Position numbers and translations under genes: made by a program. Positions 1-6,260 of a stretch of DNA of 36,218 nt are shown here, piece after piece (the first letter of the stretch is position 1; each line of letters starts with the position of its first letter). Under the pieces are notes generated by a model. That model had not been told where the DNA came from. It saw only the letters and a list, made by a program, of their open reading frames with translations, and searched no databases. This stretch comes from an uncultured Bacilli bacterium (GTDB lineage: Bacteria > Bacillota_I > Bacilli_A > RF39 > UBA660), in NCBI GenBank assembly GCA_934177545.1, contig CAKPPI010000008.1:1-36218 (forward strand). The letters are read 5' to 3'.

Positions 1-1
1 G

Positions 2-739
2 AATATGGGAAACATGATGTTACCTGAAATAACTAAAAAATTAAATGTTCCATTTAAGAGGGTAGGACATTTAACTATAGCTGATAATGATGAAACAGTT
101 AGAATAATTGAAGAGAACTATAAGAGAGCTAAATCAAGAGGAATAAATAATATTTATTTAATTGATGAAAAAAGAGCAAGAGAAATAGAACCTAATTATA
201 AAGGTGAAATAAAGAAAGCTATGTATTCAGAAAATATAGCTGTTACAAGTCCATATGATTTAGCCATAGGATTTGCTGAAATAGCTTATGATAATGGAGT
301 AAGCTTTAGACTAGAAGAAGTAGTTTTAGATATTCAAAGCATAGCTAAAGGCTTTAAAGTAACTACAAATAAAAATAAATTCATTAGTGAATTAACTAAT
401 AAATTATTAAAAAATAGTAAGTCTATTGATGAATCTAGAAAACTATTAAAAGCTAATCAAAATAGCTTTTCAACTAATGTTAGAAACACTTTATTAACAA
501 ATAAGAGTAATGATATTTATAACATTAATTATGGGTTAAACTACTTTCCTAAAAAAGAATATAAAGGTATCACCTATAAAGAAGGATATTATGAATCTTT
601 AGTGGTTACCATTGGAGATGGACAAGGTGATAACTGGTGGTGTGTGTTATTTCCCCCATTTTGTCTTATAGAAAATGATAAAAAAACAGATGTAGAGTAT
701 CGACTATACATTAAAGATATGCTAGAAAAATACTTCTAA
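2..739 (+). pseudogene. Chimeric ORF: FAD-oxidoreductase fragment joined to SpoIIR C-terminal half (5' end outside window)
   Basis: The frame is open at the window edge, so the true start is upstream; the first ATG is at 5. Residues 1 to about 121 resemble the middle of GlpA-type NAD(P)/FAD-dependent oxidoreductases (VPFKRVGHLTIADNDE, then VTSPYDLAIGFAEIAYDNGV). From about residue 125 the protein resembles SpoIIR: a helical SIDESRKLL segment, YFPKKEYKGITYKEGYYES, then GDGQGDNWWCVLFPPFCL with Trp211-Trp212-Cys213. SpoIIR is the secreted forespore signal that triggers SpoIIGA processing of pro-sigma-E. Here its N-terminal membrane/signal segment and conserved RxxxNSD region are missing, and the oxidoreductase lacks both its nucleotide-binding N-terminus (off-window) and its C-terminus. 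The join lies near 365-385 in an A-rich stretch. The downstream neighbour mntP is the usual partner of spoIIR, so the SpoIIR half is in its expected place. A deletion or a misassembly could explain it; as it stands neither enzyme nor signal looks functional. Confidence 0.75.
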
Positions 740-778
740 TAGATATGATATTTACATAAATTCTTAGTAGGTGGTGCT

Positions 779-1321
779 ATGAATTTAGGACAATTAATAA
801 TAATCTCTATTAGTCTAAGTATGGATGCTTTTTCTCTAGCTATAATTTATGGAACATTAGGTCTTGATAAGAAAATGACTAATTTATTAAGTGCAATGGT
901 AGGATCATTTCATTTTTTTATGCCTATACTTGGTAATTTAATTGGCTTATTTCTTTTAGAATCGTTCTTACCTAATTCTGATTTGTTAGTAGGTATAATT
1001 TTTACTATATTAGCTAGTGAGATGCTCTTGAGCTTAAAAGATTTAGATGCAAGAAAAATTAAAATAACTAGTTTTTACCAAGCTTTATTATTTGCATTTA
1101 GTGTAAGTATAGATAGTTTTTCAGTAGGTATAGGATTAGGTATACACGAAGAAAATACCGTTTTATGTGGATTGTTATTCTCTATATTTAGTTTTTTATT
1201 TACAAAAATAGGATTAGATTGTGGTAAGAGATTAACTATTAGATTTGGTAAGATTGCTAATATCTTTGGAAGTATAATTTTGTTAATACTTGGAATAAAA
1301 TATTTACTTATTTCATTTTAG
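779..1321 (+). CDS. mntP: MntP-family manganese efflux membrane protein
   Basis: This 180-residue polytopic membrane protein matches the MntP family (DUF204), which exports Mn(II) and protects cells from manganese excess. Two internally similar halves can be seen, each with a conserved acidic signature in a helix: SMDAFSLAIIYG near residues 14-25 and SIDSFSVGIGLG near 110-121. About six hydrophobic helices span the length, the normal size for the family. The start is the ATG preceded by GGTGGTG. In Bacillus subtilis the equivalent gene (ywlD) lies close to spoIIR, as here. The related sporulation protein YtaF shares this fold and cannot be fully excluded without a search. In many Firmicutes mntP is controlled by a yybP-ykoY manganese riboswitch, but the 39-base gap upstream is too short to hold one. 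Confidence 0.85.
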   Translation: MNLGQLIIISISLSMDAFSLAIIYGTLGLDKKMTNLLSAMVGSFHFFMPILGNLIGLFLLESFLPNSDLLVGIIFTILASEMLLSLKDLDARKIKITSFYQALLFAFSVSIDSFSVGIGLGIHEENTVLCGLLFSIFSFLFTKIGLDCGKRLTIRFGKIANIFGSIILLILGIKYLLISF

Positions 1322-1367
1322 AAGTATATTTATAAAAATAATGTTAATAGTAATAAGGGAGGTAAAA

Positions 1368-1520
1368 ATGAAAAATAAAAACAATAATAATAAGCAGAAG
1401 GAAAAAAATCAAAATAGAAATTGTCCATCTGCAAAAGAAGTAAATGAAAAAGAAATGTTTAGTAGACAAGAAGATTGTCCTAAAGATGAATTAGAAAATC
1501 AAGAAAATGAAAGATTTTAA
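1368..1520 (+). CDS. Small hydrophilic Asn/Lys/Glu-rich protein, 50 residues, unknown
   Basis: The ATG follows a strong Shine-Dalgarno AGGGAGGT at about 1357-1364 and reads 50 codons to a TAA that sits right beside the terminator hairpin at 1521. The protein begins MKNKNNNNKQKEKNQNRN, is very rich in Asn, Lys, Glu and Gln, has no hydrophobic segment, and carries two spaced Cys-Pro pairs (Cys19-Pro20 and Cys37-Pro38, the second as DCPKD). It lies in the 360-base gap between mntP and murA. Composition and size recall small spore or coat-associated proteins of Firmicutes, and the neighbours spoIIR and spoIIQ would suit that, but no family is recognised. The case for a real gene rests on the ribosome binding site and the terminator directly after the stop. 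Confidence 0.6.
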   Translation: MKNKNNNNKQKEKNQNRNCPSAKEVNEKEMFSRQEDCPKDELENQENERF

Positions 1521-1552
1521 CGAAAATTTAGAATTTTTCGTTTCTTTTTTTT
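1521..1552 (+). terminator. Rho-independent terminator after the 50-residue ORF
   Basis: The arms CGAAAATT and AATTTTTCG pair around a 3-base loop with one bulged T, followed by TTTCTTTTTTTT. The stem is AT-rich and therefore modest, but the long T-tract and its place directly after a stop codon support it. Confidence 0.6.
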
Positions 1553-1579
1553 GACAAATTACTTGTTTTTCTTTATTAT
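1551..1579 (+). promoter_or_regulatory. Sigma-A-type promoter for murA
   Basis: A perfect -35 TTGACA (1551-1556) and a -10 TATTAT (1574-1579, 5 of 6) are separated by 17 bases. This leaves an untranslated leader of nearly 100 bases before murA. A second possible start nearer the gene has a perfect -10 TATAAT at 1654-1659, with TTGGAA at 1629-1634 at a poorer 19-base spacing. Confidence 0.65.
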
Positions 1580-1681
1580 ATTAGTAGAGATACAGTTTTT
1601 AGAGTGATTTATTTATTTTTAAGTCTAGTTGGAAACAAATTTTAAAATACTAATATAATATAGCGAAAGAGAGTAAGATAT

Positions 1682-2935
1682 ATGAAGTTATTAGAAATTA
1701 ATGGTGGAAATAAGTTAACTGGTACCATTAGAGTTAGTGGTGCAAAAAATAGTGCTGTGGCTTTAATACCGGCAGCCATATTATCAGATGAAGAAGTAAC
1801 TATTTGCAATGTACCAGATATTACTGATACAGAAGCATTATGTGAAATATTATCTTTTTTAGGAGCAAAGGTTAAAAGAGCTAGTGAAACTATTGTAATA
1901 GATTCAAAAGAGTTAGAAAATAAAGAAATACCAGCTTCTTTAGCAAAGAAACTTAGAGCTTCATATTATTTTATGGGAGCATTACTAGGTAAATATAAGA
2001 AAGTTACTATGTCATTACCAGGAGGGTGTTCTATTGGAGCAAGACCAATTAATTTACATTTAAAAGGTTTTGAAGCTTTAGGAGCTAAAGTAACTAATAA
2101 AGATAACTGCTATATAGTAGAAGCTGAGGAGTTAATAGGTAATAATATTTATCTAGATTTTGCTAGTGTAGGAGCTACTATTAATATAATGTTGGCAGCT
2201 GTAAAAGCTAAAGGCAAAACAATTATTGATAATGCCGCTAAAGAACCAGAAATAGTAAATGTTGCTACCTTATTAAATAATATGGGAGCTAAAATAAGAG
2301 GAGCAGGTACTTCAAGTATTGAAATAGAAGGTGTTTCTTATCTTGGTAAATGTTTTCATGAAGTAATTCCTGATAGAATAGAAGCTGGAACTTATGTGAT
2401 ACTAGGAGCTGCTGTAGGAGAAAACTTGAAAGTTGATAATATTATTCCTGAACATATTGAATCGTTAACTAGTAAATTAGAAGAGATGGGCGTTTTTCTT
2501 GATATTGGAGCAGATTATATAATTGTTAGTAAACAAGATAATTATAAAGCAATTCATGTTAAGACACAGACATATCCTGGATTTCCAACTGATTTGCAAC
2601 AACCGCTTACGCCATTACTTACCGCTTGTAAAGGACAAAGTAAAATAGAAGAAACTATTTATGAAAATAGATTTATGCACATACCATATTTAAATTCAAT
2701 GGGAGCAGATATACGAGTAAAAAATCAAACATCTACGGTTATTGGTCCTACAAAGCTAGTAGGTTGTGACGTGGTAGCAACTGATTTAAGAGCAGGTGCA
2801 TCTTTAGTAATAGCTGGTTTGATGGCTGAAGGTACAACTAAGATAACTAATGTAGAACATATCTTAAGAGGATATGAAAATATTGTAGAAAAATTAACCA
2901 ATGTTGGTGCTAAAGTAGAAATTAGAGAAATATAA
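1682..2935 (+). CDS. murA: UDP-N-acetylglucosamine 1-carboxyvinyltransferase MurA
   Basis: This cytoplasmic enzyme transfers enolpyruvate from PEP to UDP-GlcNAc, the first committed step of peptidoglycan synthesis and the target of fosfomycin. The 417 residues form the usual inside-out alpha/beta barrel family at full length. Visible active-site features are the SGAKNS loop with Lys22-Asn23, the catalytic Cys116 in LPGGCSIGARPI (a Cys, so fosfomycin-sensitive type), the PDRIEAGTY motif near residue 230, and YPGFPTDLQQP near 300 containing the conserved Asp. Firmicutes often carry two paralogues, murAA and murAB; which one this is cannot be told from sequence alone, though proximity to ywzB, spoIIQ and mbl homologues recalls murAA. 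The Shine-Dalgarno GAAAGAGAG is weak. It confirms a walled cell, together with mbl and tagO downstream. Confidence 0.96.
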   Translation: MKLLEINGGNKLTGTIRVSGAKNSAVALIPAAILSDEEVTICNVPDITDTEALCEILSFLGAKVKRASETIVIDSKELENKEIPASLAKKLRASYYFMGALLGKYKKVTMSLPGGCSIGARPINLHLKGFEALGAKVTNKDNCYIVEAEELIGNNIYLDFASVGATINIMLAAVKAKGKTIIDNAAKEPEIVNVATLLNNMGAKIRGAGTSSIEIEGVSYLGKCFHEVIPDRIEAGTYVILGAAVGENLKVDNIIPEHIESLTSKLEEMGVFLDIGADYIIVSKQDNYKAIHVKTQTYPGFPTDLQQPLTPLLTACKGQSKIEETIYENRFMHIPYLNSMGADIRVKNQTSTVIGPTKLVGCDVVATDLRAGASLVIAGLMAEGTTKITNVEHILRGYENIVEKLTNVGAKVEIREI

Positions 2936-2967
2936 TATTATGACTCTAATTTTTTTTAGGTGATAAA

Positions 2968-3699
2968 ATGAAACATAAAAAACTTATTATCTTTTGTTTT
3001 CTACTTTTAATAATTTATTTAATTTATATGACATTTCATAATGATAAAATTAATTATTTAGCTATAGGGGATTCTCTATCCTTAGGAGTAAATGCTTATA
3101 ATGAAGAAGGTTATGGTTACAGTGACTATTTAGCTAGTTATCTTAAAGAGAACAATAAACTTAATAATTATAGTAAAGACTTTGCTTTTGCTGGTTTTAG
3201 AATAGCAGATTTACAACACCAACTAGACATGAATCAAATACTAACAAGACAAAATAAGACTTTATCTTTTAAAAAATGTTTAAGAGAAGCAGATTTAGTA
3301 ACTATATCAATTGGTGGTAATGACTTGTTGACTGAGATAAATATGTCAACAAGTGATATATCTATAATTGATGAGAAAAAATTGTTAGATATATTTTCTA
3401 AAAAAATGAAAGAATTAGATAATTTACTTAAGAGTATTAGAAAATATAATAATAGAAAAATAATTTTGCTTGGTTATTATAATCCTTATGAGTATACAGA
3501 TATAGTACCAGATAGAGTATTTGCCTATTTTGATGAAGAGATGAAGAAAGTGACTACTAAATATGGTATAGAATTTGTATCAATTTATCGAGTTTTTAAA
3601 AATAATAATGATTATTTACCAAATCCAACTAATATTCATCCTTCAAATGAAGGGTATAAAGCTATATATCTAGAGATAATGAAGCAACTTAAAAAGTAA
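2968..3699 (+). CDS. Membrane-anchored SGNH/GDSL-family hydrolase (YpmR-like)
   Basis: The protein has 243 residues, with a Lys-rich start and one hydrophobic segment at residues 5-22 that would anchor it with the enzyme domain outside. SGNH blocks are visible: GDSLS at 34-38 with nucleophile Ser36, a Gly in FAGFRIADL near 76, GGND at 116-119, and the C-terminal NIHPSNEGY with His224. These esterases act on acyl groups of lipids or wall polymers; the substrate here is unknown. The residue three before the catalytic His, normally Asp in the DxxH triad, is Thr221, so activity could be reduced or rely on a Ser-His dyad. The gene starts 32 bases after murA behind TAGGTGATAAA and is probably co-transcribed with it. 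Confidence 0.8.
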   Translation: MKHKKLIIFCFLLLIIYLIYMTFHNDKINYLAIGDSLSLGVNAYNEEGYGYSDYLASYLKENNKLNNYSKDFAFAGFRIADLQHQLDMNQILTRQNKTLSFKKCLREADLVTISIGGNDLLTEINMSTSDISIIDEKKLLDIFSKKMKELDNLLKSIRKYNNRKIILLGYYNPYEYTDIVPDRVFAYFDEEMKKVTTKYGIEFVSIYRVFKNNNDYLPNPTNIHPSNEGYKAIYLEIMKQLKK

Positions 3700-3706
3700 A
3701 AAAGTC

Positions 3707-3735
3707 TTGCCTTTCGTAAAAAAGTTTGATATATT
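3707..3735 (+). promoter_or_regulatory. Sigma-A-type promoter for rpmE
   Basis: A -35 TTGCCT (3707-3712) and a -10 TATATT (3730-3735) are separated by exactly 17 bases, just after the stop of the SGNH hydrolase gene. Transcription would begin near 3742, giving about a 50-base leader containing the hairpin at 3754-3775. Confidence 0.6.
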
Positions 3736-3753
3736 ATTAGCGGTTAGTCATTA

Positions 3754-3786
3754 CTATGATATGAATTTATCATGGCGGAAGGAGAG
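3754..3786 (+). promoter_or_regulatory. Candidate ribosomal protein L31 leader hairpin
   Basis: Arms CTATGATA (3754-3761) and TATCATGG (3768-3775) form an 8-bp stem with one G-U pair and a 6-base loop. It ends three bases before the AAGGAG ribosome binding site of rpmE. Autoregulatory L31 leaders have been described in Firmicutes, so this placement suggests feedback control of translation, but conservation was not checked. Confidence 0.45.
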
Positions 3787-3792
3787 ATATAC

Positions 3793-4008
3793 ATGAAAAA
3801 GGGAATTCATCCAGAATATAAAACTTGTAAAGTTACTTGTGCATGTGGAGAAACATTTGAAGTTAAATCAAATAAAGATGAATTAACAGTTGAAGTTTGT
3901 TCAAAATGTCATCCATTCTATACAGGTAAGCAATCTCGTGCTTCACGTACAGGTCGTGTTGACAAGTTTAATAAAAAATATGGTTATACCCAAGATGCAG
4001 AAGCTTAA
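3793..4008 (+). CDS. rpmE: 50S ribosomal protein L31, zinc-binding form
   Basis: This 71-residue protein of the large ribosomal subunit begins MKKGIHPEYK and has the Cys set of the zinc-containing (C+) form: Cys16 and Cys18 in TCACGETF, then Cys36 and Cys39 in VCSKCHPFYTG. The C-terminus TGRVDKFNKKYG is typical of bacterial L31. The start at 3793 is chosen because AAGGAG lies 8 bases upstream; an in-frame ATG at 3772 lies inside the leader hairpin and would place that Shine-Dalgarno within the coding sequence. Zinc-bound L31 is commonly swapped for a zinc-free paralogue under zinc starvation in Bacillus; no paralogue is in the window. It has its own promoter and a terminator overlapping the stop codon. 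Confidence 0.96.
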   Translation: MKKGIHPEYKTCKVTCACGETFEVKSNKDELTVEVCSKCHPFYTGKQSRASRTGRVDKFNKKYGYTQDAEA

Positions 4009-4021
4009 TTGCTTCTTTTTT
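3999..4021 (+). terminator. Rho-independent terminator of rpmE
   Basis: AGAAGC (3999-4004) and GCTTCT (4011-4016) form a 6-bp stem around TTAATT, followed by a run of T. The stem begins inside the last codons of rpmE. Confidence 0.7.
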
Positions 4022-4022
4022 C

Positions 4023-4051
4023 TTGCACTCTAAATAAAAAAATGATATTCT
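4023..4051 (+). promoter_or_regulatory. Possible promoter for the gene at 4068
   Basis: TTGCAC (4023-4028) and TATTCT (4046-4051) are separated by 17 bases, directly after the rpmE terminator. Each hexamer matches consensus at four positions, so this is a modest candidate supported mainly by position. Confidence 0.35.
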
Positions 4052-4067
4052 CAATATGGTGAGTAGT

Positions 4068-4574
4068 ATGGACAATATGTTTGATTTTGACTTGTGGGAA
4101 GAGTGCTTAATAGAAGAGAATAAACATAAAGATGAAGTTAAAAAAGGTTTAGAATTATTTAATGTGAGTCAAACTTATTTTCCAAATGATGTAGTATATT
4201 TTTATAATGAATCTAGAGAAATGAAAGCTAGTAGTCCAATTACTTGTGATATAAATGGTTCTATTATAAGAAAGGGTACATTATATTGTTATTATAATCC
4301 ATTAATTCAAAATAAAAGGACTGGTATTCGGTATAAATTAACAAGACCTATAAAAATAGAAACCAGTTATGAAGAATATTTGCCAAGAGACATGTTTTCG
4401 TTTGAAGAACTAGATGAAATCTTAAGTAGAGACAATTTAGAGTGTATTTATCATGGAATAGATGTATCCCATTTGGCAGTAGTAATGGGTGGAAGACTTG
4501 ACTTAAAAAATGCTAAAACTAAAAATTATCTACAAGGCTGTGGAAAAAATTTAATAAAAAAAACAAATAATTAG
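4068..4574 (+). CDS. Conserved-looking hypothetical protein, 168 residues
   Basis: No family is recognised. The protein is soluble, acidic at its N-terminus (MDNMFDFDLWEECLIEENKH) and has no signal peptide or membrane segment. The middle part reads as beta strands: GSIIRKGTLYCYYNPLIQN followed by RYKLTRPIKIETSYEEYLP, suggesting a small beta-barrel-like module, then a helical stretch EELDEILSRDN. The start at 4068 is preferred over the ATG at 4056 because GGTGAG (4058-4063) sits at proper distance before 4068. It lies alone between the rpmE terminator and the DnaA-box cluster, whose first inverted pair (4526-4547) falls inside its last codons, so the cluster and this gene share DNA. Confidence 0.75.
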   Translation: MDNMFDFDLWEECLIEENKHKDEVKKGLELFNVSQTYFPNDVVYFYNESREMKASSPITCDINGSIIRKGTLYCYYNPLIQNKRTGIRYKLTRPIKIETSYEEYLPRDMFSFEELDEILSRDNLECIYHGIDVSHLAVVMGGRLDLKNAKTKNYLQGCGKNLIKKTNN

Positions 4575-4705
4575 TTGTGGATAAAAAATTTTGTAGAATA
4601 ATACACAATGCCTGTGGAAAAAATAATAAATGTTCAAAAATTATTCACAGATATTGTGGAAAAAGAGTAAAAGAATATATGTTATTAACAATTAATTGTG
4701 GAAAG
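4526..4705. promoter_or_regulatory. Dense, regularly spaced cluster of DnaA-box-like 9-mers
   Basis: Nine elements resembling the DnaA box TTATNCACA lie within 180 bases. Forward: TTATCTACA 4526, TAATACACA 4599, TTATTCACA 4641, TTATTAACA 4682. Reverse: TGTGGAAAA 4539, TGTGGATAA 4576, TGTGGAAAA 4613, TGTGGAAAA 4655, TGTGGAAAG 4697. The one at 4576 is a perfect TTATCCACA on the minus strand, and the one at 4641 also fits the consensus fully. Reverse copies are spaced 37, 37, 42 and 42 bases. Four forward copies sit 13-15 bases before a reverse copy, making inverted pairs. The array ends at the ribosome binding site of rpiB. No dnaA gene is nearby, so a replication-control or titration cluster, or DnaA-controlled rpiB expression, is more likely than oriC itself. 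Confidence 0.65.
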
Positions 4706-4716
4706 AAGGAAATAAT

Positions 4717-5163
4717 ATGAAATTAGGAATTACATCAGATCATAGAGGATTTAAATTAAAAACAAACTTGTTTAAAAAACTAGAAGAGGAATATCAGATA
4801 ATTGACTTTGGTACTTTTAGTGAAGAAAGTGTTGATTATCCTGATTATGCTTTTAAATTAAGTGAAGAAGTAGCTAATAAAAATTTAGATTATGGAATAG
4901 CTATTTGTGGCAGTGGAATTGGCATAAGTATTGCTTGTAATAAAGTTAAGGGAATAAGAGCAGCAAGAGTAGTATCATTAGAAGATGTTTTAGAAACTAG
5001 AACTGATAATGATGCTAATATAATATGTTTTAGTGAAAAATTATCAACAGATGAAGCCTACAGTCTAGTTAAAAAATTTATTGAAACACCATTTTCAACT
5101 GAAGAGAGACATCATAGAAGAATTGAAAAAATAGCTAAATATGAGGATAGTCATGAGTGCTAA
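4717..5163 (+). CDS. rpiB: Ribose-5-phosphate isomerase B (RpiB/LacAB family)
   Basis: This 148-residue cytoplasmic enzyme interconverts ribose-5-phosphate and ribulose-5-phosphate; the same fold serves in LacA/LacB galactose-6-phosphate isomerases. SDHRGF at residues 7-12 binds phosphate and substrate, DYPDYA follows near 40, and the catalytic Cys64 lies in ICGSGIGISIACNK. The block usually reading RxHNDAN is here ETRTDNDANII, with Asp96 where His is usual; that His assists ring opening in the Escherichia coli enzyme. HHRRIEKIAKYE near the C-terminus supplies the phosphate-binding His/Arg. The start at 4717 follows AGAAGGA; an earlier in-frame ATG-less extension to 4696 would run into the DnaA-box cluster and is rejected. 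The 3' end overlaps the next gene by 11 bases. It would feed the phosphoketolase encoded at 26786. Confidence 0.88.
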   Translation: MKLGITSDHRGFKLKTNLFKKLEEEYQIIDFGTFSEESVDYPDYAFKLSEEVANKNLDYGIAICGSGIGISIACNKVKGIRAARVVSLEDVLETRTDNDANIICFSEKLSTDEAYSLVKKFIETPFSTEERHHRRIEKIAKYEDSHEC

Positions 5164-5350
5164 ATATTTTATTTATATTCTAGTTGGAATCTTAGTTATT
5201 TGGTCTTTTGATTCTTTAAATATAAATTCTTTATTTAAAAAAAATAGAGTACTACAAGCTAGAGTTTTATACTTTATGTTAGCACTTTCAATGACATATT
5301 TAGTAACTAATTTTATTTGGGACTTTTTCACAGTATCAAAAATTTTTTAA
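5153..5350 (+). CDS. ywzB: DUF1146 family small membrane protein (YwzB-like)
   Basis: The 65-residue protein has two hydrophobic helices (about 6-20 and 38-58) joined by a short basic loop FKKNRVLQARVLY. The pattern SLxxxxLFKKxRVxQARxLY is characteristic of DUF1146/YwzB of Bacillus. Its function is unknown. In B. subtilis it lies beside murAA and upstream of spoIID and spoIIQ, matching the setting here just before the SpoIIQ-like gene. The start at 5153 lies inside the end of rpiB with GAGGAT upstream, so translation is probably coupled to rpiB; an in-frame ATG at 5141 has no ribosome binding site. Confidence 0.75.
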   Translation: MSAKYFIYILVGILVIWSFDSLNINSLFKKNRVLQARVLYFMLALSMTYLVTNFIWDFFTVSKIF

Positions 5351-5401
5351 AAAATTGTATAATTTTCGCCTTTTAGGTAAAACTTTAAATGAGGTGAAAA
5401 T

Positions 5402-6088
5402 ATGAAAAGATTAAAACTAAGAAAAGGTGCAATAGTAGGAATTTATACTGCTATCTTTGTCTTTACTGGAGTAGGAGCTTATCTAGTTAGTCAAAACATG
5501 AAAAAAGATTTAAAACCTATCGAACAAGTTGAACATGTTAATAGTTCTATTCTAGATAAAGATGAAGATGTAGAAGTTATAAATGAAACTACTAAAATGA
5601 TAAAACCTTTTAAAGATCAATCTGTGGCAACTACTAAATATTTTTATAACTACCAAGCTGATAATGCAACACAAGAAAAATCAATTTTGTATCATGAAGA
5701 TACATATATTCAAAATTCAGGAATGGATTTTACTAAGAATGAAACTTTTGAGGTAATAGCAGTTTTAGATGGAACTGTTATTAATATAAAAGATGATGAG
5801 TTGTTAGGTAAAATAGTAGAAGTACAACATGAAAATAATCTTGTAAGTAGTTATCAAAGCTTAGGAGAAGTATCTGTTAAGAAAAATGATACAGTAAAAC
5901 AAGGACAAGTGATTGGTAAGAGTGGAACTAACAGTATTGATAAAGAATTAGGAAATCATTTGCACTTTGAACTTTATTTAAATAGTCAAGTAGTAAATCC
6001 TGAGGATTATTTTGATAAAGAAATAAAAGCAGAGACTAACACTAATGAATCTAAGAATAATACTACTGAAACAAAGAAAGCAGAATAA
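5402..6088 (+). CDS. spoIIQ: SpoIIQ-like LytM/M23 domain protein with degenerate active site
   Basis: The protein has 228 residues: a basic N-terminus, one membrane helix at about 10-30, a linker, a LytM (peptidase M23) domain at about 95-205, and a Glu/Asn/Thr/Lys-rich tail after 206. In Bacillus, SpoIIQ is made in the forespore and pairs with mother-cell SpoIIIAH to hold the two membranes together during engulfment. Zinc-dependent M23 enzymes use HxxxD and HxH. Here HLH (186-188) and Asp109 are present but the first His is replaced by Asn105 in NSGMD, so endopeptidase activity is probably lost, as known for B. subtilis SpoIIQ. Next to ywzB and mbl homologues this is the expected place for spoIIQ; spoIIID, normally between spoIIQ and mbl, is missing. 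GAGGTG precedes the start. Confidence 0.8.
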   Translation: MKRLKLRKGAIVGIYTAIFVFTGVGAYLVSQNMKKDLKPIEQVEHVNSSILDKDEDVEVINETTKMIKPFKDQSVATTKYFYNYQADNATQEKSILYHEDTYIQNSGMDFTKNETFEVIAVLDGTVINIKDDELLGKIVEVQHENNLVSSYQSLGEVSVKKNDTVKQGQVIGKSGTNSIDKELGNHLHFELYLNSQVVNPEDYFDKEIKAETNTNESKNNTTETKKAE

Positions 6089-6098
6089 TGTTAACTAG

Positions 6099-6125
6099 AG
6101 ATGATTAAAAAACAATCATCTTTTT
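6099..6125 (+). terminator. Rho-independent terminator after spoIIQ-like gene
   Basis: A perfect 8-bp stem AGATGATT/AATCATCT encloses a 7-base loop AAAAAAC and is followed by TTTT. It separates the spoIIQ-like gene from mbl, in a 172-base gap. Confidence 0.8.
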
Positions 6126-6260
6126 GTATGTAAAATAAAGTAATAAATATAATTATAATGTATATATTTAAAATAGTAGGAAAAACTAATTTTGATGGGA
6201 AATTAATTTACAAGTAAAAGAAATTTTGTTAAAATATTAACAGTAAAAGGACGTGATAGG

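Noticed and set aside
3772..3792. Upstream ATG extending rpmE by seven residues
   Set aside because: It lies in the 3' arm of the leader hairpin and would place the good AAGGAG Shine-Dalgarno inside the coding region; L31 proteins begin at MKKGIHPE.
4056..4067. Earlier ATG for the hypothetical gene at 4068
   Set aside because: No ribosome binding site before it, while GGTGAG is correctly placed for 4068.
4526..4705. Reading the DnaA-box cluster as oriC itself
   Set aside because: No dnaA, dnaN or rpmH is in the window, and gene order matches an ordinary chromosomal neighbourhood, so origin function is not claimed.
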